Positions 25,002 through 33,850 of a DNA stretch of 64,000 nucleotides are shown here, piece by piece. The DNA lies in assembly GCF_030433685.1 (NCBI RefSeq), contig NZ_JAROCF010000001.1, forward strand, positions 1,116,001 to 1,180,000. The letters are read 5' to 3'. Positions within the stretch are counted from its first letter, which is position 1. Each line of letters opens with the position of its first letter. The notes below the pieces were generated by a model, which saw only the letters and a program-made list of their open reading frames with translations, searched no databases and had not been told where the DNA came from. The DNA comes from Leifsonia williamsii (GTDB taxonomy: Bacteria; Actinomycetota; Actinomycetes; Actinomycetales; Microbacteriaceae). Both the position numbers and the translations under genes were made by a program.

Positions 25002-25813
25002 CCCGGCCACCCCAGCACGTCGAGGTGGTAGACCACCGCCGACAGCTCGCCGCGGGCCAGCTGCGCTCGCCGCATCCGCCGGTAGTCGGGTTCGGAGCGC
25101 AGCTCGGGCGCCTGCTCCTCGGCCGCGTCGATCCAGCCGTCGAGCCACTCGCCCAGCAGCTGCGGCTGGTGGCGGTCGAGACGCCACATGGTGAGCGCCC
25201 GGCGCGTGCGCCAGCCCGCCTGGGTGAAGAGCCCCTCCACGATCGGCGCCCCGAAGCGGCCCAGCAGCTGGCGGCCCTGCACCTTGCGCCGCTGGTGGGC
25301 GTTGAAGGCGCGGGCGAAGCGGATGTCGCGCCCGTCCCAGGGCCGCAGCTCCACATCCCCCGTCACACTCAGTGACAGCAGTGTGGGTGCGCCGACCGCG
25401 ACGCACGCGTCGACGATGGCGTGCGCTTCGGGAGCCGTCAGCACGTCGAGCAGGGCGGAGGCGGTCACCAGCGAGGCCCCGGCCAGGTCGTCCGCGCCCA
25501 GCCGGCTCAGCTCGCCGACCCGCGAGCGGATGGCGATCGGGCGCCCGTCGCGGTCGCGCGGCCGTGCACCCCGCGCGGCGTGGGCCGTGAGGCGGGCGTT
25601 CCAGTCGTGCAGCATCCAGGTCTGCGGCCCGGGGAGCAGGGGAGCGAGCCAGCGCATCATCGATCCGGTGCCGCTGCCCAGGTCGTGCACGGTCAGCGGG
25701 CCGGCGGGGAGCAGCGCGGGGAGGGAGGCCGCGAGCAGCCGGGACCGCGCGCGGGCGTCCTCCGCCTCCCGCAGCTCCAGCCAGTCGCTGCTGACGTCCA
25801 GCACCTCGCTCAT
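24998..25813 (-). CDS. Class I SAM-dependent methyltransferase
   Basis: A 271-residue methyltransferase. Motif I is VHDLGSGTGSMMRWLAPLLP (residues ~40-60), followed by TWMLHDWNARLTAHA, and a LVTASALLDVLTAPEA motif II/III region. The acidic post-motif residue typical of SAM binding is the Asp in LHDWN. It is embedded in the overlapping cluster between glycosyltransferase and flippase genes, so the acceptor is probably the cluster's own intermediate. Confidence 0.82.
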   Translation of the reverse strand: MSEVLDVSSDWLELREAEDARARSRLLAASLPALLPAGPLTVHDLGSGTGSMMRWLAPLLPGPQTWMLHDWNARLTAHAARGARPRDRDGRPIAIRSRVGELSRLGADDLAGASLVTASALLDVLTAPEAHAIVDACVAVGAPTLLSLSVTGDVELRPWDGRDIRFARAFNAHQRRKVQGRQLLGRFGAPIVEGLFTQAGWRTRRALTMWRLDRHQPQLLGEWLDGWIDAAEEQAPELRSEPDYRRMRRAQLARGELSAVVYHLDVLGWPG

Positions 25814-26874
25814 CGCGTCGCCGCCCGGTGCGCCGACTCGGCCTCGGTCGAGGTGGCCGCCGCCTCCGCCAGCGCCGCCGCGACCACGGCCGTCGTCGTG
25901 TCCCACGACCGCGCGCCCGCCCGCGCCAGGAGCGCCTCCGCTCGCAGCTCCTCCCGCAGCGGGGCGCTCGACCACCAGCGCTGCAACGCGATCTGGAGCG
26001 CCCACGCGTCGTCCGGCGGCACGATCAGCGCCGCTCCCGGCCGGTCGAGCGCCTCCGGGATTCCGCCGACCTCGGTCGTGAGCACCGGGACGCCGTGGGC
26101 GAGCGCCTCCGCGACAACCATGCCGTAGCTCTCGCTGCGCGCGGGGTGCACGAGCAGGTCGGCGCTCGCGTACGCCGCCTCCAGCGCCTCGCCGCCGAGC
26201 ACGCCCGCGAACGTCACGCGCTCGGCGAGCCCGGTCGCCTCGACGACCGCCGCGAGCGCCGCCGCGAAGTCGGGGTCGACCCCCAGCGATCCGACGATCA
26301 CGCAGCTCCAGCCCGGGGTGGCGGTCAGGCCGGCCAGGGCGCGCACGAGGAGGTCCTGGCCCTTGTGCGGCGCCACCGCGGCCACGCAGAGCAGGCGCTC
26401 GCCGCCCGGGGAGGGGGTGGACGCCGGCGCGAGGTCGGCACCAGGCTGCGCGACGACGATGCGGCGGGGGTCGGCGGCGTCCTGCTCCACGAGTTCGGAG
26501 CGGGTCCAGCCGCTCGTCGCAATCACGCGCTGCGTGGAGCGGAGGGCGGCGAGGAGACGGTCGTCCGGCCGCTCGGGCGCCTGGTGGGCGAGCACGACCT
26601 CCCGCAGCCGCGACGCGTGGCGGGCGAGCGCGTCGGCGGCGCCCGGCACCAGGAGGCCGTCGACCAGCACGAGCGCGCCGTCGGGGAGGCCGGCGAGCAC
26701 GGAGGCGGTGGAGGGACCCGGCGCCGCCTGCACCGGCACCTCCACCATCCGCACCTCCCACCCCTCCGCGTGCAGACCGTCGCGCAGCCGCCGGTCGTAC
26801 ACGTTCCCGCCGCTCACGCGGCCCGGGTCGTCCACCCCCTCGGGGACGACGAAGGCGAGCGTCCCGGCCGTCAC
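25810..26874 (-). CDS. GT-B glycosyltransferase (family 4 type)
   Basis: A 354-residue glycosyltransferase with two Rossmann-like domains. The N-terminal half carries [20 protein letters not shown]; the C-terminal donor site includes [20 protein letters not shown], then [20 protein letters not shown] (the E-x7-E motif) and [16 protein letters not shown] start at 26874 overlaps the PTPS-like gene by 4 bp. It is cytoplasmic and likely uses a nucleotide-sugar donor. Confidence 0.87.
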   Translation of the reverse strand: MTAGTLAFVVPEGVDDPGRVSGGNVYDRRLRDGLHAEGWEVRMVEVPVQAAPGPSTASVLAGLPDGALVLVDGLLVPGAADALARHASRLREVVLAHQAPERPDDRLLAALRSTQRVIATSGWTRSELVEQDAADPRRIVVAQPGADLAPASTPSPGGERLLCVAAVAPHKGQDLLVRALAGLTATPGWSCVIVGSLGVDPDFAAALAAVVEATGLAERVTFAGVLGGEALEAAYASADLLVHPARSESYGMVVAEALAHGVPVLTTEVGGIPEALDRPGAALIVPPDDAWALQIALQRWWSSAPLREELRAEALLARAGARSWDTTTAVVAAALAEAAATSTEAESAHRAATR

Positions 26875-27269
26875 AACGACCTCGAGTAGCTCGCCCACGC
26901 GATGTGCGACTCGTGCAGGGTGACGCTGATCGACGTGACCGCCGAGACATCGCCCAGCTCCCCGGCGTGCGCGGCGCCCGCGAGCCGGTCGGCGACGGCG
27001 CGGCACAGCACCTCCGTCGTCGTGTTCACGCCGGCGAACGCGGGCTCCTCGTCGAGGTTCCGGTACGTGAGCGCGCCGGTGATGGCGGCGAGGGCGGTGG
27101 AGGCGCGGCCGATGTCGATCACGACGCCGTCGGCGGTGAGGTCGTCGGCGCCGAAGCTCGCGTCGACGACGAAGGTCGCGCCGTGCAGCCGCTGCGCCGG
27201 CCCGAACAGGTCGCCGGTGAAGCTGTGGGCGACCATCATGTGGTCGCGGACGGTCACGGTGTACGGCAT
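26871..27269 (-). CDS. 6-pyruvoyl-tetrahydropterin synthase/QueD-like protein with altered zinc site
   Basis: A 132-residue T-fold protein. [13 protein letters not shown] supplies the first zinc His, and [13 protein letters not shown] corresponds to the family HGH.Y motif, but the second His of that motif is Ala. [17 protein letters not shown] matches the G..IDF block, and [16 protein letters not shown] matches the PT.EN block. The usual catalytic Cys is not evident. Family membership is clear; classical PTPS or QueD chemistry may not be retained. Overlaps both neighbours by 1-4 bp. Confidence 0.8.
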   Translation of the reverse strand: MPYTVTVRDHMMVAHSFTGDLFGPAQRLHGATFVVDASFGADDLTADGVVIDIGRASTALAAITGALTYRNLDEEPAFAGVNTTTEVLCRAVADRLAGAAHAGELGDVSAVTSISVTLHESHIAWASYSRSL

Positions 27270-28246
27270 CAGGCGTCCCTCCAGTCGATCGTGTGGCACA
27301 GCTCGGCGCCCGGCGACGCTGCCAGCCGGGCGAGCACCTCGGGCAGCTCGCGCCACGCGGAGGCGCCCGTGAGCAGCGCGTCGAAGGCCGGGTCGCGCAG
27401 CAGCCGCAGGGCGAGCCCGAGCCGGTCGCTCGTCGTGCGGCGGTCCCGGCGGGCGGGCGAGACGGCGCCGACCTGGCTCGACCGGATCATGAGCCTGCGG
27501 GAGTGGAAGTCCGCGCCGAGCGGGAGGGCGACCTCCCGATCGCCGTACCAGCTCGCCTCGACCACGACCCCCTCCGTGACGACCGTCTCGAGCGCGAGGC
27601 GCAGGCCCGCCTCCGAGCCGCTCGTGTGGATGACGAGATCGGCGTCGCGCGGAGCCGCATCGGGGTCCGCGAACGCCACGCCGAGCTGCTCGGCCACCGC
27701 CGCGCGCCCGGGCTCGCGATCGACGAGTGTGACCTCGGCGCCCGGGAGGCCGGCGGCGAGGCGGGCGACGCAGCAGCCGATCATGCCGGCGCCGATCACC
27801 GCCACGCGGTCCCCGACCAGGGGCGCGGCATCCCACAGCACGTTCACCGCTGTCTCGACGGCGCCCGCGAGCACCGCCCGCCGCGCAGGCACGCCCTCCG
27901 GGACCGGGAGCACCGCTGAGGCCGGGACGACGAAGGCCGACTGGTGCGGGAACAGCGTGAACACCGTGCGTCCCGCCAGCTCCGGCGGCCCCTCCTCGAC
28001 CACGCCGACGTTGAGGTAGCCGTACTTCACCGGCGCCGGGAAGTCGCCCTCCTGGAACGGCGCCCGCATCCGCTCGCGCTCGCCGACGGGCACCCGGCCG
28101 CCGAACACGGTCGCCTCCGTGCCGCGGCTGACGCCCGTCCACAGCGTGCGGACGAGCGCCTCGCCCGCGCCGGGCGCGCGCAGCGCCTCCTGCCGCAGGG
28201 CGCCGGAGCCGGGCTCCTCGACCCAGAAGGCGGTGGCCTCGCGCAC
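27269..28246 (-). CDS. Zinc-type alcohol dehydrogenase-like (MDR) protein
   Basis: A 325-residue MDR-fold oxidoreductase, first gene of the cluster, with GGAGGGAGGA before the GTG start. [19 protein letters not shown] and [18 protein letters not shown] are typical of a subgroup related to BchC-like dehydrogenases rather than classical ADH, and the structural zinc Cys lobe is absent. The nucleotide-binding motif is [18 protein letters not shown]. Substrate unknown; in this cluster it may act on the pteridine or sugar moiety. Confidence 0.82.
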   Translation of the reverse strand: MREATAFWVEEPGSGALRQEALRAPGAGEALVRTLWTGVSRGTEATVFGGRVPVGERERMRAPFQEGDFPAPVKYGYLNVGVVEEGPPELAGRTVFTLFPHQSAFVVPASAVLPVPEGVPARRAVLAGAVETAVNVLWDAAPLVGDRVAVIGAGMIGCCVARLAAGLPGAEVTLVDREPGRAAVAEQLGVAFADPDAAPRDADLVIHTSGSEAGLRLALETVVTEGVVVEASWYGDREVALPLGADFHSRRLMIRSSQVGAVSPARRDRRTTSDRLGLALRLLRDPAFDALLTGASAWRELPEVLARLAASPGAELCHTIDWRDA

Positions 28247-28350
28247 GCTGTCCTCCCTCCGCGCCGGCCGGTGAACGATCGGCGCATCCGCGGCGTGTTA
28301 ACGCCGTCGTCGTATTGCTCAGGGTGCCGCACTCAGGACACGAGGGACAG
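28247..28350. promoter_or_regulatory. Divergent promoter region of the envelope/pteridine cluster
   Basis: This 104-bp space separates the minus-strand seven-gene cluster from the plus-strand CDP-alcohol phosphatidyltransferase gene. A GGCG-TGTTAA-CGCC partial palindrome lies near 28294-28307. No strong sigma-70 hexamers were recognised. Both gene sets are likely expressed from here. Confidence 0.4.
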
Positions 28351-29061
28351 ATGCAAAGGGTTCAACTGGAGGCCGCGGGCGCGCTGCCGGGCGCCCTGCC
28401 GCCGGTCGGCTGGCTCGCGATGGCCGCCTTCCTCGTCGTCACCGCGGCCCTGGTCGTGCGCGGGTACCGCCGTCGCGGCATGGCCCGGTTCGGCGCCGCG
28501 AACGTCGTCACGAGCCTCCGCGCGGTGCTGGTCGGCGCGATCACGGGGCTGGTCGCGGGGTCGTTCGCCGGCGCCGTGCCGGTCGCCACGGTGGTGGCGC
28601 TCGTCGTGCCCGCGCTCGCACTCGACGCGGTCGACGGCTGGGTGGCGCGGCGCACCGCGAGCGTGACCGAGCTGGGCGCCCGCTTCGACATGGAGGTGGA
28701 TGCGTTCCTCCTGCTCGTCCTCGGCATCGCTGTCGCGCCCGCGCTGGGGGTGTGGGTGCTGGCGATCGGGCTGCTGCGGTACGCCTTCGTGGCGGCGGGG
28801 TGGATGCTGCCGTGGTTCCGCCGCACGCTGCCCCCGCGGTACTGGCGCAAGGTCGTGACCGCCTTCGCCGGCATCGCACTGGCGGTCGCGGTCTCGCGCC
28901 TCCTGCCCGGGCTCGACGTGGTGCTGGTCGGCGCGGCGCTGCTGCTGCTCGTGGAGTCGTTCGGGCGCGACGCGATCTGGCTGGTGCGGAGGAGGCGCGA
29001 GAAGGGTCTTGACGCGGACACTTGTTTTTTGCAAGTATCGGCGGCATCGGATCGAAACTGA
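28351..29061 (+). CDS. CDP-alcohol phosphatidyltransferase
   Basis: A 236-residue integral membrane enzyme with about six helices. The catalytic motif DG..AR..(8)..G...D...D is complete: [11 protein letters not shown], then GARFDMEVD. The ATG at 28351 is preceded by GAGGGACAG. The family transfers a phosphatidyl or phospho-alcohol group from a CDP donor to a polyol or inositol. Divergent placement from the flippase, glycosyltransferase and sulfatase-like genes suggests that the cluster makes a phospholipid-linked product. Confidence 0.87.
   Translation: MQRVQLEAAGALPGALPPVGWLAMAAFLVVTAALVVRGYRRRGMARFGAANVVTSLRAVLVGAITGLVAGSFAGAVPVATVVALVVPALALDAVDGWVARRTASVTELGARFDMEVDAFLLLVLGIAVAPALGVWVLAIGLLRYAFVAAGWMLPWFRRTLPPRYWRKVVTAFAGIALAVAVSRLLPGLDVVLVGAALLLLVESFGRDAIWLVRRRREKGLDADTCFLQVSAASDRN
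29009..29038 (+). promoter_or_regulatory. Promoter with overlapping HxlR-type inverted repeat
   Basis: TTGACG (29009-29014) and AAGTAT (29033-29038) are spaced 18 bases apart. The inverted repeat ACTTG...CAAGT (29020-29036) lies between them, so a bound repressor would block RNA polymerase. It drives a VOC gene and an HxlR regulator gene and lies inside the 3' end of the CDP-alcohol transferase gene. Confidence 0.6.
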
Positions 29062-29084
29062 TCGCCAACCTTGGGGAGACCACG

Positions 29085-29522
29085 ATGTCCATGATGTTCG
29101 TCAACCTGCCGGTGACCGACCTCGAGCGCTCGAAGGCGTTCTACGAGGCCCTCGGCTACACCATCAACCCGCTCTTCACCGACCACAACGCGGCCTGCGT
29201 CGTGGTGGAGGAGGACCACAACTTCTTCATGCTCGTCACTCGCGAGTACTTCCAGACCTTCTCCGACCGCCCGATCGGCGACCCGTCGTCGACCGTCTCG
29301 GTCGCGGTGGCGCTGTTCTCGCCGAGCCGCGAGGAGGTCGACGCCACGGTCGCACGCGGCATCGAGGCCGGCGGCGTGGAGGAGCGCCCGGCCTCCGACT
29401 ACGGCTTCATGTACCAGCGGCAGCTCGCCGACCCCGACGGCAACATCCTCGAGTTCGGCTGGATGGACCCGCAGGCCGCGCAGCAGGGCCCGGAGGCGTA
29501 CGCCGAGCAGCAGCAGGGCTGA
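29085..29522 (+). CDS. VOC-family protein (YfiE/PhnB-like extradiol fold)
   Basis: A 145-residue VOC protein: MMFVNLPVTDLERSKAFYEA at the start, then FSDRPIGDPSSTVSVAVALF, and LADPDGNILEFGWMDPQAA at the end. The ATG at 29085 has a GGGGAGA ribosome site. It is 6 bp upstream of an HxlR regulator and shares its promoter, so it is likely part of a small redox- or electrophile-responsive unit. Confidence 0.82.
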   Translation: MSMMFVNLPVTDLERSKAFYEALGYTINPLFTDHNAACVVVEEDHNFFMLVTREYFQTFSDRPIGDPSSTVSVAVALFSPSREEVDATVARGIEAGGVEERPASDYGFMYQRQLADPDGNILEFGWMDPQAAQQGPEAYAEQQQG

Positions 29523-29528
29523 GGCCCG

Positions 29529-30194
29529 GTGGTCGCACGCGAGTACGGGCAGTACGACGGCATCGCCCGCGGGCTGGAGCTCGTGGGCGAGCGCTGGTCG
29601 CTGCTCATCGTCCGCGACCTGCTCGTCGGTCCGCGCCGGTACGGGGAGCTCGCGGAGGGGCTGCCGCGCATCCCGAGCAACATCCTCGCCACCCGGCTGA
29701 AGGAGCTGCAGGAGGCCGGCATCATCCGTCGCGCACCGCGCTCGCGCGTGATCGTGTACGAGCTGACGGAGTACGGCCGCGAGCTGGAGCCGGTCGTCCT
29801 CGCCCTCGGCGCCTGGGGCTTCAAGGCGCTGGGCGAGCCGAGGGAGGCGCAGATCATCACGCCCGATGCGATGACGATCGCCCTGCGCACCGCCTTCCGG
29901 TCCGGTGTCGCGGCCGAGCTGCCGGCGACCGCCTACGCGGCGCGGATCGGCGGCGGCGCGGGCGCCGACCTCCTCATCTCGGTCGACGGCCCGGCGCTGG
30001 AGGTCGTGCGCGCGGAGGCGGTGCCTGCGCCCGGCCGCGCCGACCTCGCCTTCGCGACCGGCCCGGGCATCCGGCGGCTGCTCTCCGGAGAGCTCGCGCC
30101 CGAGCGCGCGATCGAGACCGGCGTGGTGGAGGTGCTGCACGGGCCGGGGGAGCTGCTCGGGAGGTTCGCGAGCACGTTCCACCTGGCGGCGTGA
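29529..30194 (+). CDS. HxlR-family regulator with SCP2-like C-terminal domain
   Basis: A 221-residue protein. Residues 1-95 are a winged-helix HxlR domain (GLELVGERWSLLIVRDLLVG; IPSNILATRLKELQEAGII; YELTEYGRELEPV). Residues ~105-215 resemble the SCP2/sterol-carrier-like sensor domain often fused to this group. The GTG start follows the VOC stop by 6 bases. The ACTTG/CAAGT repeat in the shared promoter is the probable operator, giving autoregulation. Confidence 0.85.
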   Translation: MVAREYGQYDGIARGLELVGERWSLLIVRDLLVGPRRYGELAEGLPRIPSNILATRLKELQEAGIIRRAPRSRVIVYELTEYGRELEPVVLALGAWGFKALGEPREAQIITPDAMTIALRTAFRSGVAAELPATAYAARIGGGAGADLLISVDGPALEVVRAEAVPAPGRADLAFATGPGIRRLLSGELAPERAIETGVVEVLHGPGELLGRFASTFHLAA

Positions 30195-30203
30195 GGGGGA
30201 GCG

Positions 30204-30839
30204 TCAGCCCTCCCGCGTCAGCGTGAAACCGCGACCGGCGAAGAAGCGCGAGAAGGTCGCGACGTCGAGCCGGGCGTTCTCCGCGGTCTCCCGTACGCCC
30301 GAAGGATTGTGGAACGTCACGCTGTCGGCGTCGGCGGTGTGGACGAGCACGAGGTGACCGCCGCGCCGCGCGTTCGGCCGATCGGGGTAGCGAATTTCGG
30401 GCGAAACGGATGCCACGAAGACCCGGTCCTCGCACGCCTCCAGGAGTGCCTGTTCGGCGGCGGGGCCTTCCGCCACCTCGCCCACCAGGCCGAACTCGGC
30501 GCGGACCCACGCGAGGAACGGCCGGTAGTAGAGCCCGCCGACCGTCTCCCCCTCGCGGACGAGGGCGCCGGCGGACTGTGCCCCGAGGACGAGCCGATGC
30601 ATGGGAGGCCGTTGCCCGCGCCAGGCGCCGAGCACCGACCGCAGGCAGGCCAGTCCGCAGACGTTGCGGGCCCAGAGGCGGTAGTCGTCCGCGCTCGCGT
30701 ACCCTTCCGCGCGCCAGTCGAAGTGCTCCGTCGGGTCGGCGCCGTGCTCGATCAGCGGCGCGTTCAGGGCGACGTCGCCCCACTGGGACTCATACGGGAA
30801 GGCGCCTGCTCGTGGCGTCGCCGCGGGTGTCGTCTGCAT
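30204..30839 (-). CDS. C39-like peptidase family protein
   Basis: A 211-residue papain-like protein. The expected catalytic Cys is in ARNVCGLACLRSVLGAW, the His in GGHLVLVHTADAD and the Asn in VTFHNPSGVRE, the order seen in C39-like proteins. No signal peptide or ABC fusion is present. The start was set at ATG 30839 (MQTTPAATPRAGAFPYESQW), since the longer frame is Arg/Asp-rich. Substrate unknown. Confidence 0.7.
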   Translation of the reverse strand: MQTTPAATPRAGAFPYESQWGDVALNAPLIEHGADPTEHFDWRAEGYASADDYRLWARNVCGLACLRSVLGAWRGQRPPMHRLVLGAQSAGALVREGETVGGLYYRPFLAWVRAEFGLVGEVAEGPAAEQALLEACEDRVFVASVSPEIRYPDRPNARRGGHLVLVHTADADSVTFHNPSGVRETAENARLDVATFSRFFAGRGFTLTREG

Positions 30840-30931
30840 GCCGCTCCGTCGATCGTCGGTGTCGTCCGAGCGTATCCGACCCGTTCGTGGTGCCTCCGGC
30901 ATACTGGTCGCACGACGATCGGGGGGATCGG

Positions 30932-31777
30932 ATGACGTGGAGGGGCGCCCGCAGCCGTGCGCTCACGGCCGTACTCGCCGCGGCGCTGCTGGCCGCGCTC
31001 ACCGCCTGCGCCGGCCTGGCCGGCCCGCGATCCGGTGACGACGTGGCGCACGACGCCGCCCGCGCGGAGGCCGACCGGATCGCGAAGGCCATCGACGACT
31101 CGCGCCCGCGCAACGTGCTGGCGTCGGACTTCGCCTACCGCTACTCCGACGTGTCGGGCTCGGGAGGGCGGATGGACCCCGACACGCACGCCGAGCTCAC
31201 GGTCGACGCCGTCTCGTGGGACGGGATGACCCGCGACGCCGGCGGCGCCCGGTTCGTGCTGTCGATCGGCGCCCACGTCCAGGCGCAGAGCTCGTCATTC
31301 GGCGCGGAGAGCTGGGGTGAGGGCGACTGGGCGGGGTGCTTCGCCTTCCGCACGTACGCCTTCTTCGAGTGGAGGCGCACCTCCGTCGACGGGGTCACCT
31401 GCCCGCCGGTCGCCCCCTCGCCTCCGCCGTCGCCCGCTCCTCCTCCTGCTCTGCCCGACGACGCCGCCGCCCGTCTCACGGCCGTGCTCACCGACGCGAC
31501 GGACTCGAGCAGCCTCGCGGACGGGCTGGAGGCGGCCTTCCCCGACGACCAGGTCCGCCGCGACGAGGTCACGGGCGCGCACCTCACCCGCGACAGCGGC
31601 GCGGAGGGCACGGTTCTCGGCGCGGCGGTCGGAATCTCCGGCACCAAGGACTGCTGGGTCGGCAAGCGCGACGCCGCGGGGGCGGTGCACGTCTGGCGCC
31701 CCGAGAAGATCACGCTGGAGGCGGGGGAGGCCGGCTGCACCCTCAGCAACGCGCTGCACCCGGTGAAGACGCACTGA
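30932..31777 (+). CDS. Lipoprotein of unknown function
   Basis: A 281-residue secreted lipoprotein with signal MTWRGARSRALTAVLAAALL and lipobox LTAC. The mature part has two segments joined by a Pro-rich linker (PPSPAPPPALP): one with Cys residues flanking WAGCFAFRTYAFFEW, one with GISGTKDCWVGKRD and a final Cys. No family was recognised. It is divergent from the C39-like gene, with 92 bp between. Confidence 0.65.
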   Translation: MTWRGARSRALTAVLAAALLAALTACAGLAGPRSGDDVAHDAARAEADRIAKAIDDSRPRNVLASDFAYRYSDVSGSGGRMDPDTHAELTVDAVSWDGMTRDAGGARFVLSIGAHVQAQSSSFGAESWGEGDWAGCFAFRTYAFFEWRRTSVDGVTCPPVAPSPPPSPAPPPALPDDAAARLTAVLTDATDSSSLADGLEAAFPDDQVRRDEVTGAHLTRDSGAEGTVLGAAVGISGTKDCWVGKRDAAGAVHVWRPEKITLEAGEAGCTLSNALHPVKTH

Positions 31778-31863
31778 GTCACGGCCCTGGCGCCCCGCCT
31801 CCGCTTCCGGTTGGATGGAGCAGAGCCCGCGGCACCGGCCCGCGCCCATCGAGAGGACACCGC

Positions 31864-32187
31864 ATGACCGACAGCCCTGTCGCCGCGTTCGAGCTGCTCG
31901 CCGCGCAGCTGCTGGAGGACCCCGACCTCGACGTCTCGGTCACCGCGACCGGGCTCCACGTGCGCGGGAGGCTGTTCGCCTACCTCGACGGCGTCGAGCT
32001 CGCCGTCGACCTGCCCGAAGAGCGCGCGAACGACCTCGTGGGCCGGGAGGTCGCGCAGGCGGTCGCCGCCGGTCGCAGCGAGCCGAAGGGTGCCTGGGTG
32101 CGCATCGCCGAGGAGGAGGACTGGCCCGAGCTGGCCTCCGAGTCGCACCAGTTCGTCGGCGAGCCCGCCGTCGGCGGCGAGTCCTGA
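31864..32187 (+). CDS. TfoX/MmcQ-like small protein
   Basis: A 107-residue acidic protein. LDVSVTATGLHVRGRLFAYL, VELAVDLPEERANDLVGREV and SEPKGAWVRIAEEEDWPELA resemble the N-terminal TfoX-like fold seen in many small actinobacterial proteins. The ATG is preceded by GAGAGGACA. It converges with a MarR gene. Function unknown. Confidence 0.5.
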   Translation: MTDSPVAAFELLAAQLLEDPDLDVSVTATGLHVRGRLFAYLDGVELAVDLPEERANDLVGREVAQAVAAGRSEPKGAWVRIAEEEDWPELASESHQFVGEPAVGGES

Positions 32188-32203
32188 GCCGGCGCGAACT
32201 CGG

Positions 32204-32707
32204 CTAGCGCGAACCCGCGCGACGGCGCTTCGCCGACCGCGGCGGCAGCGCGCGCATGTGATCCACGACGGGCGTGAGCAGGCGCTCCAGCTCCCGCGTG
32301 CCGTCGGCGTCGAGAGTGGCGAACAGCATCTCCTGCAGGGTCTCGATGTGCCCTGGGAAGACCTTCGCCAGCACGCCGCGGCCCGCGTCGGTGATCGTCA
32401 CCGTCGTCGCCCGCTCGTCGTCGGCTGACGGCGCCCGCGTGACGAGACCCGCCTTCTCGAGCAGTCCCGCCTGGTAGGTGAGCCCGCTGCGGCTGTAGAC
32501 GACGCCGTCGGCCAGCTCCGTCATGCTGTGGCTGCCGTCGGGTGCGTCGCCGAGCCGCGCGAGCAGCTGGAACTGCACGTAGCTCAGGTCCCCGGCCTCC
32601 CGCAGCTGCTGCTCGACCGCGTGGCGCAGGAGGCTCGTTGCCTCGATCAGCGCGAAGTACGCGCCGAGCTGCGTGCGGTCGAGGGCCGGCGGCGTCGGTT
32701 CGCTCAT
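32204..32707 (-). CDS. MarR-family transcriptional regulator
   Basis: A 167-residue winged-helix regulator: LSYVQFQLLARLGDAPDGSH, MTELADGVVYSRSGLTYQAG and KAGLVTRAPSADDERATTVT are the HTH and wing. A basic C-terminal tail (RSAKRRRAGSR) follows. It is divergent from a quinone-reductase-like gene; two copies of a TGCTTCGAATTCGAAGCA-type palindrome lie between them, so it probably represses both. Confidence 0.9.
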   Translation of the reverse strand: MSEPTPPALDRTQLGAYFALIEATSLLRHAVEQQLREAGDLSYVQFQLLARLGDAPDGSHSMTELADGVVYSRSGLTYQAGLLEKAGLVTRAPSADDERATTVTITDAGRGVLAKVFPGHIETLQEMLFATLDADGTRELERLLTPVVDHMRALPPRSAKRRRAGSR

Positions 32708-32722
32708 GTCTCCAGTATAGGT

Positions 32723-32777
32723 TGCTACGAATTCGAAGCAGTGCTATCGTCTCGTTTTGTGCTTCGAATTCGAAGCA
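32723..32777. promoter_or_regulatory. Pair of MarR operators
   Basis: The copy at 32760-32777 is a perfect 18-bp palindrome, TGCTTCGAATTCGAAGCA. The copy at 32723-32740 differs at one base. Centres are 37 bp apart, and both lie between the divergent marR and oxidoreductase starts. Confidence 0.75.
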
Positions 32778-32809
32778 AATGGAGCACCAGCAGACGGAAG
32801 AAGAGAGCC

Positions 32810-33751
32810 ATGAAGGCAGTGCGTTTCCACGAGTTCGGCGGACCCGAGGTCCTCCGCATCGACGAGGTCGAGGTGCCGGCGCCCGGCGCGGGTGAGGTGC
32901 GGGTCCGCGTGGCCGGCGTCGCGTTCAACCCGGCCGACAACGGCATCCGGAGCGGAGTGCTCCGGGCGATCCCGGTCACCCTCCCGCACGTCCCCGGCTA
33001 CGACGTCTCGGGCACGGTCGACGCGCTCGGGGAGGGCGTGACCGGCCTGACCGTCGGCGACGCCGTGATCGGGTTCCTCCCCATGGCGGCCGACGGTGCC
33101 GCCGCCGAGTACGTCATCGCTCCCGCGGAGGCGCTGGTCGCGGCCCCGGCGAGCATCCCGCTCGCCGACGCGGCGGCCCTGCCCTCGGTGGCGCTGACCG
33201 CGTGGCAGGCGCTGTTCGACGACGGCGGACTGCAGGCCGGTCAGCGCGTGCTGATCAGCGGCGCGGGAGGCGCTGTCGGCGGGTACGCCGTCCAGCTGGC
33301 GAAGGCGGCCGGGGCGCACGTCATCGCCACGGCCAGCCCGCGCAGCGCGGCTGCGGTCGCGGCGGCGGGCGCCGACGAGGTCATCGACCACACCACGACG
33401 GACGTGCTCGGCGCGGTCACCGAACCGGTCGACGTGCTGCTCAACCTGGCGCCGATCGACCCCGACGCCTTCACCGCGCTCGTCGCCCGCGTCCGCGACG
33501 GCGGCGTGGTCGTGAGCACCACGGCGTGGATGCCGGCGCCCTCCGACGCGCGGCGCGACGTGCGCTCGGTGGTCGTCTTCGTCCGCAGCGACGCCGCGCA
33601 GCTCGCCGAGCTCGTGCGCCGGGTCGACGCGGGCGGGCTGCGGGTGGAGGTGGCGCGTCGCGTGCCGCTCGCCGACCTGCCCATTGTGCACCGGGAGGCC
33701 GCCGCCGGCACCCTCCGCGGAAAGGTCGTGGCGGTGCCCGACGCGGCGTGA
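32810..33751 (+). CDS. NADP-dependent quinone oxidoreductase-like MDR enzyme
   Basis: A 313-residue zinc-free MDR protein: MKAVRFHEFGGPEVLRIDEV at the start, VAFNPADNGIRSG, VPGYDVSGTVDALGEGVTGL, and the NADP site LISGAGGAVGGYAVQLAKAA. This is the QOR/crotonyl-type subgroup that reduces quinones or enones. The GAAGAAGAGAG ribosome region precedes the ATG. The paired palindromes upstream make it the likely target of the divergent MarR protein, a common electrophile-sensing arrangement. Confidence 0.88.
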   Translation: MKAVRFHEFGGPEVLRIDEVEVPAPGAGEVRVRVAGVAFNPADNGIRSGVLRAIPVTLPHVPGYDVSGTVDALGEGVTGLTVGDAVIGFLPMAADGAAAEYVIAPAEALVAAPASIPLADAAALPSVALTAWQALFDDGGLQAGQRVLISGAGGAVGGYAVQLAKAAGAHVIATASPRSAAAVAAAGADEVIDHTTTDVLGAVTEPVDVLLNLAPIDPDAFTALVARVRDGGVVVSTTAWMPAPSDARRDVRSVVVFVRSDAAQLAELVRRVDAGGLRVEVARRVPLADLPIVHREAAAGTLRGKVVAVPDAA

Positions 33752-33780
33752 GCGCGGCAGCAGGGACCGCGGGGAGGGCC

Positions 33781-33799
33781 GGAGGACATCGGCTCCTCC
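33781..33799 (+). terminator. Possible terminator hairpin after the oxidoreductase gene
   Basis: GGAGGA and TCCTCC pair across a 7-base loop about 30 bp after the stop. No U-run follows, so the call is weak. Confidence 0.3.
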
Positions 33800-33850
33800 C
33801 CGTGATGCCCTGCGGGGTAGACGAGACAGTACGCATGTTTCGCCGATCAA

